Source: an uncultured SAR86 cluster bacterium (GTDB lineage Bacteria > Pseudomonadota > Gammaproteobacteria > Magnimaribacterales > Magnimaribacteraceae). From it: a stretch of DNA of 34,950 nucleotides. The translations under genes and the position numbers were made by a program. The notes below the pieces were generated by a model. That model made no database searches, was not told the origin of the DNA, and worked only from the letters and a program-made list of their open reading frames with translations. Shown one piece after another: positions 16,098 through 23,613 of the stretch (positions are counted from its first letter, which is position 1; the number at the start of each line of letters is the position of its first letter). The stretch lies in NCBI GenBank assembly GCA_902554355.1, contig CACDOC010000011.1:1-34950 (forward strand). Reading direction: 5' to 3'.

Positions 16098-16934
16098 ATG
16101 TATAAAAATTTAAAATTTATATTTTTTAGCCTAGCCCTTGCAGCCCTTGCTATAGGCTGTTCTGATGAAAACAAAGACAATGATTTAGGGGCAAATGAAT
16201 ATAGCCCTCGTTTTAACGAATTCATGGCTTGTGAGAAAGGTTCAGAATATTCTTCTGAGAATTTATCTATGATGATATCTGATTGGAGAGCATTCCAACT
16301 GTCTGAAGAGATGATGGGCGCATTTTTTCATGACCCTATTAATGAAGAAAATACCTTTGGACCCACAGCATGGTGGGAACTTGAATGGTCATCAAAAGAA
16401 GCTGCAGAAACTGCTTGGGAGCAATGGTCTAATAATGAAGAGGCCTTAGAGTGGTCAGATAAGTATTCTGATGTACTTGTTTGTAATCAGGAAGGTAGGA
16501 ACTCTTGGGACTTAATCTATCCTATTTCGGTTGATTTCTTTGGGAAACCAAATGATTCAGGTTACTTCTACAGTCAATACTGGTCTTGTAATTATAAGAA
16601 TGATGCTAATAGAGAAGATATGGAAAACTTTATTCCGACTCACAAAGCATTTATAGAGGGATCTGATCTAGATGGTACTGGTTATCATTATGGAGTGTAT
16701 TTTGATAGAAGATCTGAAGATGCTTCTCATTCTAATGTAGAAACTTCTCATTTATGGGCAGAATGGGCAAGGAGTGCTGAATCTATGGATGTCCAGAACA
16801 GAAATTTTGCTGACAATGGACAAAGCACTTTCGAAATCTTTAATCAGATAGGTGCTTGTCCTGAAAATCCTGATATTTATGATTCTTGGGTTTTGTATTT
16901 AAAAGACAAACCTAAGCTTGTTCCTTCGTTTTAG
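16098..16934 (+). CDS. Secreted lipoprotein with two tandem repeats, function unknown
   Basis: I do not recognise the family. The 278-residue protein has a clear lipoprotein signal: a hydrophobic N-terminus ending in LAIG-C21, followed by an acidic, Asn/Asp-rich linker. The start is supported by AGAAAGGAA nine bases upstream. The mature part appears to be an internal duplication. Unit 1 (about 42-142) runs from Cys45, through a helix and 'WWELEWSSKEAAETAWEQW', to Cys129 and W-D-L-I-Y. Unit 2 (about 160-268) runs from Cys164, through 'YHYGVYF' and 'SHLWAEWARSAESM', to Cys254 and W-V-L-Y. The Cys pairs are spaced 84 and 90 residues apart and could form one disulfide per unit in the periplasm. 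Trp and acidic residues are unusually common. It lies between tRNA-Arg and the acylphosphatase gene. Confidence 0.8.
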   Translation: MYKNLKFIFFSLALAALAIGCSDENKDNDLGANEYSPRFNEFMACEKGSEYSSENLSMMISDWRAFQLSEEMMGAFFHDPINEENTFGPTAWWELEWSSKEAAETAWEQWSNNEEALEWSDKYSDVLVCNQEGRNSWDLIYPISVDFFGKPNDSGYFYSQYWSCNYKNDANREDMENFIPTHKAFIEGSDLDGTGYHYGVYFDRRSEDASHSNVETSHLWAEWARSAESMDVQNRNFADNGQSTFEIFNQIGACPENPDIYDSWVLYLKDKPKLVPSF

Positions 16935-16971
16935 TAATTACGGAAGTTATATAGGGAATATTTGAAATTTA

Positions 16972-17000
16972 TTGCATTTATAATCAAAGAATAATATATT
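16972..17000 (+). promoter_or_regulatory. Candidate sigma-70 promoter upstream of the acylphosphatase gene
   Basis: TTGCAT (16972-16977) and TATATT (16995-17000) are separated by exactly 17 bases in the 124-base gap after the lipoprotein gene. The region is very AT-rich, so a chance match is possible. Confidence 0.35.
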
Positions 17001-17058
17001 TTTGAAAGATAAAGTTTTATTTTAAATATCTATTTTCAATGATTTCCCTTTTTTCTAA

Positions 17059-17328
17059 ATGATCGCCGTTCATATTTCAGTATATGGTGAAGTTCAAGGA
17101 ACAGGTTTTAGGACCTGGTCGAAAGAACAAGCAGATAAATTTAGTCTATCTGGCTGGACCAGAAAAGCTTCGGACGGCTCTATTGAAATATTTTCGCAAG
17201 GAGAGGAAGAAAAAATTAATGATTTTGTATCAATATGTTGGGATGGACCCAATATGGCATTCATTGATGAAGTCTTAGTTAAAGATACAAATACAGATGA
17301 TTCCATCTCTGTTTTTGAAATTTTATAA
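17059..17328 (+). CDS. acyP: Acylphosphatase-family protein with altered active site
   Basis: An 89-residue protein with the acylphosphatase fold signature GEVQGTGFR (residues 10-18). This includes the phosphate-cradle Arg18 and is followed by 'SGWTRKASDGSIEIF'. In active members the second signature reads G-[FYW]-x-[RK]-N-x3-G, where Asn holds the nucleophilic water. Here the equivalent residue is Lys36. Acylphosphatases hydrolyse carboxyl-phosphate bonds in small metabolites such as acetyl-phosphate or 1,3-bisphosphoglycerate. Loss of the Asn suggests low activity or a different role. Length is normal (about 90 aa), so the change is a substitution and not a broken gene. A possible promoter lies about 60 bases upstream, and tRNA-His follows. 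Confidence 0.82.
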   Translation: MIAVHISVYGEVQGTGFRTWSKEQADKFSLSGWTRKASDGSIEIFSQGEEEKINDFVSICWDGPNMAFIDEVLVKDTNTDDSISVFEIL

Positions 17329-17354
17329 AATAATCCGCTCCTATTTTTTTTAAA

Positions 17355-17363
17355 TGCTAAACT
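17355..17363 (+). promoter_or_regulatory. Candidate extended -10 promoter of tRNA-His
   Basis: TG-C-TAAACT is an extended -10 element eleven bases before the tRNA. No convincing -35 is visible. It could also drive tig, which starts 11 bases after the tRNA. Confidence 0.33.
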
Positions 17364-17374
17364 ACAAATTTTTT

Positions 17375-17451
17375 GGTGGGCGTAGCTCAGTTGGTAGAGC
17401 CCTGGATTGTGATTCCAGTGGTCGTGGGTTCGAGCCCCATCGCCCACCCCA
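17375..17451 (+). tRNA. tRNA-His (anticodon GTG)
   Basis: Acceptor GTGGGCG (17376-17382) pairs with CGCCCAC (17441-17447). The extra 5' G at 17375 faces C73 at 17448, the histidine-specific G-1:C73 identity pair, and CCA is encoded. Stem CTGGA/TCCAG encloses loop TTGTGAT with anticodon GTG. tig begins 11 bases downstream. Confidence 0.97.
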
Positions 17452-17462
17452 AGGGATAAATT

Positions 17463-18773
17463 ATGAAATTTTCATTTAATAGAAAAGCTGAAATTAATCA
17501 AAGTCTAGATATAGTTGTGCCAAACAAAGAGGTGGAGAAGCTTGTTGCCGAGAAGCTAAAGACTGCTCAAAAAGATTCAAAACTTAAAGGCTTTAGAAAA
17601 GGTAAAGCACCATTAGATGTTGTTACTAATATATATGGTCCTGAAATTAGACAAGAGGTTATATTTGATTTAGCTACTAAATCTTTTCACAAACAGGCAG
17701 AAGAACAAGACTTAAAAATAGTTAGTAGGCCAAATTTAGTTCCTGAAAAAATAGAAGTAGGTAAGGATGTTAAATTTAAAGCTACTTTTGAAGTTTATCC
17801 AGAAATTTCAGTTGGAAGCTTAAGTCGTTTATCCTACACAAAGCCTAATTGCACAATAACTGATGAAGATCTAGATAAAACCGTTTTAAACCTTCAAAAA
17901 AGGATGAGTAAGTGGGAACCTTCTGATCAACCTTCTGCAGAAGGAGATCAGGTAATAATAAATTTTGTCGGTAGGATTGAAGGCGAAGAGTTTGAAGGAG
18001 GTTCTGCAAATGACTTCCCAATAGAGTTAGGTTCAAAATCTATGATAGATGGTTTCGAGGATGGGTTAATAGGTCTAAATAAAGATGAAGAAAAAGTCTT
18101 AGAACTTAAATTTCCTGACGATTACGGAAAACCAGAATTGGCTTCGAAATCAGTCTCTTTTGAAGTAAAAGTTATAGAAATTTCAAAAGCGGTACTACCT
18201 GATCTGGATGAAGAGTTCTTTAAAGGAACCGGTATAGAAGCAAAAGACACTGAAGACTACAAGAAACAAGTACTGGTTAAGCTTGAAGAAGATTTAGATA
18301 ATGTTTTAAAAGGGAAGGTGAGACAAAACCTTTATGATTCTTTAGTTGAAGCAAATGAATTCGATGTACCAAAGGCCATGATAGATTCAGAGATTTCTAA
18401 TATGAAATTAGATACAGCCAGAAGAATGGGCATGGACCTCAAAGATATGAAAGATGACCTTTTCCCCAATGAAATGTTTGAAGAAGAAGCATTAAAGAGG
18501 GTCAAGGTAGGTATGCTCTTAAATAAGATTATTGAAGACAATGAATTTAAACCAGACCCAGATAAGGTAAAAGAAATAATTGAAGAAAGAGCAAAAAATT
18601 ACAAAGAACCACAACAAGTTATTAATTATTTCTACTCTGATGAAGAGCAACTTAAAAACATAGAATCTATCTCTTTAGAAGAGCAGGTAGTAGACCTACT
18701 TAAGTCTTCTGCTAAATCTAAAGAAGAAGAATTAACATATGAAGAATGTATATCAGGAAACTACCAGGGTTGA
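17463..18773 (+). CDS. tig: Trigger factor, ribosome-associated chaperone and peptidyl-prolyl isomerase
   Basis: A 436-residue trigger factor (E. coli 432) that binds ribosomal protein L23 at the exit tunnel and shields nascent chains. The N-terminal ribosome-binding domain has the signature GFRKGKAP at residues 43-50, identical in position to E. coli. The FKBP-like PPIase domain (about 150-245) contains 'GDQVIINFVGRIEGEEFEGG' and 'MIDGFEDGLIGL'. The rest is the helical, acidic C-terminal substrate cradle. AAGGGA precedes the ATG. It follows tRNA-His by 11 bases and precedes clpP by 52 bases, the usual gammaproteobacterial tig-clpP-clpX-lon order. It ends in TGA, which shows TGA is a normal stop in this genome. 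Confidence 0.97.
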   Translation: MKFSFNRKAEINQSLDIVVPNKEVEKLVAEKLKTAQKDSKLKGFRKGKAPLDVVTNIYGPEIRQEVIFDLATKSFHKQAEEQDLKIVSRPNLVPEKIEVGKDVKFKATFEVYPEISVGSLSRLSYTKPNCTITDEDLDKTVLNLQKRMSKWEPSDQPSAEGDQVIINFVGRIEGEEFEGGSANDFPIELGSKSMIDGFEDGLIGLNKDEEKVLELKFPDDYGKPELASKSVSFEVKVIEISKAVLPDLDEEFFKGTGIEAKDTEDYKKQVLVKLEEDLDNVLKGKVRQNLYDSLVEANEFDVPKAMIDSEISNMKLDTARRMGMDLKDMKDDLFPNEMFEEEALKRVKVGMLLNKIIEDNEFKPDPDKVKEIIEERAKNYKEPQQVINYFYSDEEQLKNIESISLEEQVVDLLKSSAKSKEEELTYEECISGNYQG

Positions 18774-18825
18774 AATCTGTCTATATAAACCCCATAACTT
18801 AATGTAAAGTAGAATAAAAAAAAAT

Positions 18826-19446
18826 ATGCCTGAAAAACAAAACGCACAAATTACAAATCAACTAGTTCCGATGGTCGTAGAGCAAACACCTAGAGGTGAG
18901 AGGGCTTACGATATCTACTCAAGATTACTTAAGGAAAGAGTTATTTTTCTAACGGGACCCATAGAAGATTATGGCGCTAATCTGGTAGTTGCACAAATGC
19001 TTTTCTTGGAAGCAGAAAATCCTGATAAAGATATACACCTCTATATTAATTCTCCAGGCGGTTCAGTAACTTCAGGCATGTCAATTTACGACACCATGCA
19101 ATTTATAAAGCCTGATGTTAGCACCTTATGCATAGGCCAAGCGGCTAGCATGGGGGCAGTATTATTAGCAGGTGGTGCAAAGGGCAAAAGGCAAGCTTTA
19201 CCTAATTCAAGAGTTATGATCCATCAGGTGCTTGGAGGATTTCAAGGTCAAGCAAGCGATATAGAAATTCACACAAAAGAAATTCTCTCAATAAAAGCAA
19301 AGCTGAATGAAATCTTAGCAAAGCATTCGGGTCAGAAAGTTGATAAAGTGGCTAAAGATAGCGATAGAGATAATTTTATGTCGCCTGATGAAGCTGTTAA
19401 ATATGGATTAATAGATAACGTAGTTGACAGTAGATTAAAGGAATAA
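18826..19446 (+). CDS. clpP: ATP-dependent Clp protease proteolytic subunit
   Basis: A 206-residue ClpP (E. coli 207), the barrel-forming serine peptidase that degrades proteins delivered by ClpX or ClpA. The catalytic triad is intact: Ser108 in '[15 protein letters not shown]', His133 in '[11 protein letters not shown]' and Asp182 in 'DSDRDNF'. The '[20 protein letters not shown]' oxyanion/handle region is canonical. The short N-terminal extension before 'LVPMVVEQT' resembles the self-processed propeptide. No Shine-Dalgarno is visible, only an A-run before the ATG. clpX follows after 12 bases. Confidence 0.98.
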   Translation: MPEKQNAQITNQLVPMVVEQTPRGERAYDIYSRLLKERVIFLTGPIEDYGANLVVAQMLFLEAENPDKDIHLYINSPGGSVTSGMSIYDTMQFIKPDVSTLCIGQAASMGAVLLAGGAKGKRQALPNSRVMIHQVLGGFQGQASDIEIHTKEILSIKAKLNEILAKHSGQKVDKVAKDSDRDNFMSPDEAVKYGLIDNVVDSRLKE

Positions 19447-19458
19447 TTAGGAGTTCTT

Positions 19459-20733
19459 ATGTCTGATAAAGATAATAATAAAGAAGAAGATAAACTGCTT
19501 TACTGTTCTTTTTGTGGCAAAAACCAAAATGAGGTAAGAAAATTAATTGCTGGTCCCTCGGTTTACATATGTAATGAATGTATTGATCTTTGCAATGACA
19601 TAATCAAAGAAGAAATAAGTGAGGCTACTGAATCTGAAGAAGAAGGTTTTCCAGTGCCAATTGAGATCAAAGCTTCTTTAGATGAATATGTTATAGGCCA
19701 AGAAGATGCTAAGAAGAATCTATCGGTAGCCGTTTACAACCATTACAAAAGACTTAAAGGAGACAAAAAGCTTAATTCTGATGATGAGGTAGAACTAACT
19801 AAAAGCAATATCCTTCTATTGGGGCCGACAGGATGTGGCAAGACTCTATTAGCTCAAACTCTAGCTAAAATTTTAGATGTACCGTTCACTATTGCTGATG
19901 CCACGACTTTAACTGAAGCAGGATACGTAGGTGAGGATGTAGAAAATATAATTCAAAAGCTCCTTCAGAACTGTGACTATGATGTTGAAAAGGCACAACT
20001 AGGCATAGTTTATATCGATGAAATAGATAAAATTGCAAGAAAGTCTGATAATCCTTCAATAACTAGGGACGTTTCTGGAGAGGGTGTTCAACAGGCTTTG
20101 TTAAAGCTTATAGAAGGTACGGTTGCTTCCGTTCCGCCGCAAGGAGGCAGGAAGCATCCCCAACAAGAATTCTTACAAGTTGATACTTCTAATATCCTCT
20201 TTATATGTGGTGGAGCCTTTTCTGGCTTAGAATCAATTATCCAACAAAGGTGTGAAGAGACTGGTATAGGTTTCGGTGCTACTGTGGCTTCGATTCAATC
20301 AGAGCAAAATGCCGATAAGCTAATTAGCCAAGTTAGGCCTGAAGATTTAATTAAATTTGGATTAATACCAGAATTTGTAGGTAGGTTACCAATAACTACA
20401 ACTCTAAATCAACTTGATGAAGATGCCTTAATTAAGATTCTAACTGAGCCCAAAAATGCTTTAAGCAAACAATTCAATAAACTTTTTGAAATGGAAAATG
20501 TGGAACTGGATATTAGAGAAGAAGCTTTAATGGAAATAGCAAAAAAAGCCATTCAAAGAAAAACAGGTGCTAGAGGTCTAAGATCAATTATTGAAAATAT
20601 CTTGATGGAGACTATGTATAAAGTTCCCTCTGAAGATTCATTAAATAAAGTCGTAATTGATGCTTCTGTAGTTAATGGAGATTCAGAACCGCTATTGGTA
20701 TATGAGAAATCTTCTAAGAGTAAAACAGGTTAA
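19459..20733 (+). CDS. clpX: ATP-dependent Clp protease ATP-binding subunit ClpX
   Basis: A 424-residue ClpX unfoldase (E. coli 424), the AAA+ ring that recognises tagged proteins and feeds them into ClpP. The zinc-binding domain has four Cys (16, 19, 38, 41). Walker A GPTGCGKT is at residues 122-129, Walker B appears as 'IVYIDEIDK', and the pore loop as '[10 protein letters not shown]' with the aromatic Tyr. The 'IGFGA' ClpP-contacting loop and sensor-2 '[10 protein letters not shown]' are present. A TAGGAG ribosome-binding site is well spaced. It is co-transcribed with clpP. lon starts 51 bases later, after a short AT-rich inverted repeat. Confidence 0.98.
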   Translation: MSDKDNNKEEDKLLYCSFCGKNQNEVRKLIAGPSVYICNECIDLCNDIIKEEISEATESEEEGFPVPIEIKASLDEYVIGQEDAKKNLSVAVYNHYKRLKGDKKLNSDDEVELTKSNILLLGPTGCGKTLLAQTLAKILDVPFTIADATTLTEAGYVGEDVENIIQKLLQNCDYDVEKAQLGIVYIDEIDKIARKSDNPSITRDVSGEGVQQALLKLIEGTVASVPPQGGRKHPQQEFLQVDTSNILFICGGAFSGLESIIQQRCEETGIGFGATVASIQSEQNADKLISQVRPEDLIKFGLIPEFVGRLPITTTLNQLDEDALIKILTEPKNALSKQFNKLFEMENVELDIREEALMEIAKKAIQRKTGARGLRSIIENILMETMYKVPSEDSLNKVVIDASVVNGDSEPLLVYEKSSKSKTG

Positions 20734-20748
20734 ACCTTGTTTTTTAGA

Positions 20749-20766
20749 CTAATATCCCAATATTAG
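20749..20766. repeat. Short AT-rich inverted repeat between clpX and lon
   Basis: CTAATAT and ATATTAG flank a CCCA loop, a perfect 7-base-pair stem. No T-tract follows, so it is not a typical terminator. It may be a weak attenuator, an RNA-stability element or an operator-like site for lon. Confidence 0.4.
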
Positions 20767-20784
20767 CTTTAAAGAGAGTTAATT

Positions 20785-23181
20785 ATGAGTGATATTAAAG
20801 ATAAAAGGATACCCTTACTCCCTTTGAGGGACGTAGTTATATTCCCGTCAGTAGTAACCCCATTATTTGTAGGAAGAGATAAGTCAATTGCTGCATTACA
20901 AGCTGCGATGGCAGGGGAAAAACAGATAATGCTTGTTGCTCAGAAAAGTGCTCAAGAGGATGACCCTAAACTAAAAGATTTATATTCAATAGGGACTCTT
21001 TCTACCATCCTTCAACTTATAAAATTACCTGATGGAACTTTAAAAGTTTTGGTTGAAGGCAATAAAAGAGCTTCTATAGATTCTTTAACTGCCGATGAAG
21101 GTTATGATTCAGTAAACTTTAAGGGTTTAGATGAAGAAATTGAAACTGAGGAGATAAAGCATTATCTATTAACTTTAAAGAAACAATTCCAGGAATATGT
21201 GAAGTTGACTAAAAAAGCAACTCCCGAGGTATTGAACACAATAAATGCTATAGACACTGTTTCGAGGCTTACAGACACTTTGGTGGGTCATTTATCTATA
21301 GATATTAGTCTAAAGCAAGAAATCCTTGAGACTCAATCTTTATCTGACAGGGCAAATAAGATTTTAGAGCATCTTAATTCTCAATTGGACTTATCTAAGG
21401 TGGAAAAAAAGATTCGAGGTAGAGTCAAAAATCAGATGGAGAAAAGTCAGAAAGAATATTATTTAAATGAGCAGATGAAAGCTCTTAAGAAGGAGCTTGG
21501 GGAGATGGATGAAGCAGAAGAAGCGGATGCTTTGGAAGCTAAAATCTTAGAAGCAGGCATGACCAAGGAAGCTCAAGATAAGGCCCTGAGTGAGCTTCAG
21601 AAATATAAAATGATGTCACCAATGTCAGCAGAGGCCTCTGTGGTAAGAGGATATATCGATTGGATGTTGAATATACCCTGGAAGAAGAAAAGTAAAATAA
21701 GGACAGATTTAAAGAAAGCTAGTGCTGTTTTAGAAGAAGATCATTATGGATTAGAGGAAGTTAAAGAAAGAATATTGGAATATCTAGCAGTACAGAAAAG
21801 GGTTAAAAAATTAAAAGGACCAGTTCTTTGCTTGGTAGGACCTCCTGGAGTTGGTAAGACTTCTCTTGGTGAATCAATTGCTAGAGCAACTAATAGAAAA
21901 TTTGTAAGGATGTCTTTAGGAGGTGTTAGAGATGAAGCTGAGATAAGAGGACATAGAAGAACTTATATTGGTTCAATGCCTGGAAGAATACTACAAAAGT
22001 TATCGAAATCTGAAGTAAGAAACCCTCTGTTCTTATTAGATGAAATAGACAAAATGGGTATGGATTTTAGAGGGGACCCTGCTTCAGCTTTACTGGAAGT
22101 ATTAGACCCAGAGCAAAACCATACCTTTAATGACCATTACTTGGAAGTTGATTACGATCTATCAGATATCATGTTTGTTTGCACTGCAAACAGCATGAAC
22201 ATACCTTCTGCTTTATTAGATAGGATGGAAATAATTAGGCTTCCTGGCTATACAGAAGATGAAAAGGTTAATATCGCAAGTAAATACTTAATTGAAAAAC
22301 AGAAAAAAAATAATGGTTTAAAAGAAAAAGAATTGACCATTACAAATAACTCTATAAAAGATCTTATAAGATATTTTACAAGAGAAGCCGGAGTTAGATC
22401 TCTTGAAAGAGAAATTGCAAAAATTTGCCGTAAAGTGGTTAAAAAGAATGCTGATCTAAAGAAAACGAAAAATATTTCAGTTAAGCCTAATGATCTAGAA
22501 GATTATTGTGGTGTAAGGAAATTTGAATTTGGAGAAGCAGAAGAAAAAGACAGAATAGGGCAAGTTACTGGTTTAGCATGGACTCAGGTGGGAGGGGAAC
22601 TTTTAACTATTGAAGCTTCAAGTTTTGCTGGAAAAGGAAAGATTATAAAAACAGGCTCTTTAGGAGATGTCATGCAGGAATCTATTCAAGCAGCCTTATC
22701 AGTTGTTAGATCTAGATCAGAAACATTAGGAATAGACCCTAAATTTTACGAAGATCAAGATATTCATATTCACGTTCCGGAGGGAGCTACTCCTAAAGAC
22801 GGACCTAGTGCAGGTGCTGCAATGTGTACAGCTGTAACTTCAGTTCTATCTCAAATTCCGGTTAGATCTGATGTTGCGATGACTGGAGAAATAACTCTAA
22901 GAGGTGAAGTTCTAAAGATTGGTGGATTAAAAGAAAAACTTTTAGCTGCTAGAAGAGGTGGCATAAGAGTCGTTCTTATACCTGAAGGAAATATAAGAGA
23001 TTTAAAAGAAATTCCGGATAACATTAAATCTGAATTAGATATAAAACCTGTTAGGTGGATTGATGAAGTTTTAGACATAGTCCTGACTAGACAGCCTATT
23101 CCCTGGGAGAAGGACGAAGAGAGTCAAAAGTTACCTTCAAAAAAATCTAAACAAAAAAAGGGTCAAATAAAAGCCCATTAA
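20785..23181 (+). CDS. lon: ATP-dependent protease Lon
   Basis: A 798-residue Lon (E. coli 784), a homohexameric AAA+ serine protease that removes misfolded and regulatory proteins. It begins with the substrate-binding LAN domain ('PLLPLRDVVIFPSVVTPLFVGR'), followed by the helical linker. The AAA+ module has Walker A GPPGVGKT at residues 352-359 and Walker B 'PLFLLDEIDKMG'. The protease domain carries the catalytic Ser675 in 'PKDGPSAGAAM' and Lys718 in 'GGLKEKLLAARRGG', the same 43-residue spacing as E. coli Ser679/Lys722. The tail is Lys-rich. AAAGAGAG precedes the ATG. hupB follows, with its own promoter. Confidence 0.98.
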   Translation: MSDIKDKRIPLLPLRDVVIFPSVVTPLFVGRDKSIAALQAAMAGEKQIMLVAQKSAQEDDPKLKDLYSIGTLSTILQLIKLPDGTLKVLVEGNKRASIDSLTADEGYDSVNFKGLDEEIETEEIKHYLLTLKKQFQEYVKLTKKATPEVLNTINAIDTVSRLTDTLVGHLSIDISLKQEILETQSLSDRANKILEHLNSQLDLSKVEKKIRGRVKNQMEKSQKEYYLNEQMKALKKELGEMDEAEEADALEAKILEAGMTKEAQDKALSELQKYKMMSPMSAEASVVRGYIDWMLNIPWKKKSKIRTDLKKASAVLEEDHYGLEEVKERILEYLAVQKRVKKLKGPVLCLVGPPGVGKTSLGESIARATNRKFVRMSLGGVRDEAEIRGHRRTYIGSMPGRILQKLSKSEVRNPLFLLDEIDKMGMDFRGDPASALLEVLDPEQNHTFNDHYLEVDYDLSDIMFVCTANSMNIPSALLDRMEIIRLPGYTEDEKVNIASKYLIEKQKKNNGLKEKELTITNNSIKDLIRYFTREAGVRSLEREIAKICRKVVKKNADLKKTKNISVKPNDLEDYCGVRKFEFGEAEEKDRIGQVTGLAWTQVGGELLTIEASSFAGKGKIIKTGSLGDVMQESIQAALSVVRSRSETLGIDPKFYEDQDIHIHVPEGATPKDGPSAGAAMCTAVTSVLSQIPVRSDVAMTGEITLRGEVLKIGGLKEKLLAARRGGIRVVLIPEGNIRDLKEIPDNIKSELDIKPVRWIDEVLDIVLTRQPIPWEKDEESQKLPSKKSKQKKGQIKAH

Positions 23182-23197
23182 ATTGTTTTAAATTCTC

Positions 23198-23226
23198 TTG
23201 ACAACCCTTATACATAGGGTTTTAAT
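23198..23226 (+). promoter_or_regulatory. Sigma-70 promoter of hupB with a palindrome in the spacer
   Basis: A perfect -35 TTGACA (23198-23203) and a near-consensus -10 TTTAAT (23221-23226) are exactly 17 bases apart, about 57 bases before the hupB start. AACCCT (23203-23208) and AGGGTT (23216-23221) form an inverted repeat that fills the spacer. It could bind a dimeric regulator or act as a weak hairpin for readthrough from lon. Confidence 0.65.
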
Positions 23227-23282
23227 CATTATGACCAACTTGTAAAAGATAGGTTGGCATAACAAGACTCTAGGAGATTAAT

Positions 23283-23552
23283 GTGAATAAAGCCCAATTA
23301 ACTGACGCTGTAGCAGCAGCAACCGATTCATCAAAAGCAGAAGCAGGAAGAGCAGTAGAAGCTACTCTAAGCGCTATAGGAAGTGCCTTAGCAGGAGGAG
23401 ATAGTGTATCTCTTGTAGGCTTTGGAACTTTCAATGTAAGGCATCGTGCTGCTAGAATGGGAAGAAACCCTCAAACGGGTGCTTCTATTCAAATAGCTGC
23501 TTCTAAGTCAGTAGGATTTAAAGCGGGTAAAGCTCTAAAAGAGAGTTTATAA
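23283..23552 (+). CDS. hupB: DNA-binding protein HU (beta-type)
   Basis: An 89-residue HU/IHF-family protein, a dimeric nucleoid protein that bends and compacts DNA. The dimer core contains 'VSLVGFGTFNVRHRAAR' with GFGTF at 46-50. The DNA-embracing arm contains 'GRNPQTG' (60-66) with the intercalating Pro63, and the tail reads 'GFKAGKALKESL'. Translation must start at GTG 23283, because the overlapping ATG at 23281 is followed directly by TGA. CTAGGAGATTAAT supplies the ribosome-binding site. Position after lon and before ppiD is the standard gammaproteobacterial arrangement of hupB. It is flanked by its own promoter and terminator, so it is likely a strong independent transcript. Confidence 0.97.
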   Translation: MNKAQLTDAVAAATDSSKAEAGRAVEATLSAIGSALAGGDSVSLVGFGTFNVRHRAARMGRNPQTGASIQIAASKSVGFKAGKALKESL

Positions 23553-23570
23553 GCTTTATAGATAATTTTA

Positions 23571-23597
23571 AGCGCGCCTCATGGCGCGCTTTTTTTT
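23571..23597 (+). terminator. Rho-independent terminator of hupB
   Basis: A GC-rich 8-base-pair stem AGCGCGCC/GGCGCGCT with loop TCAT is followed by seven to eight T residues. It starts 18 bases after the hupB stop. Confidence 0.96.
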
Positions 23598-23613
23598 AGT
23601 TTAGGATTTTAAT

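Noticed and set aside
16031-16225. Minus-strand 64-aa open frame ending in PRQDSNLRPTA
   Set aside because: It is the antisense of tRNA-Arg plus the lipoprotein start. This peptide wording is a known artefact of translating tRNA genes backwards.
17094-17447. Minus-strand 117-aa open frame starting MGDGARTHDHWNHNP
   Set aside because: It is antisense to tRNA-His and the acylphosphatase gene, and the N-terminus is again the typical tRNA-antisense artefact.
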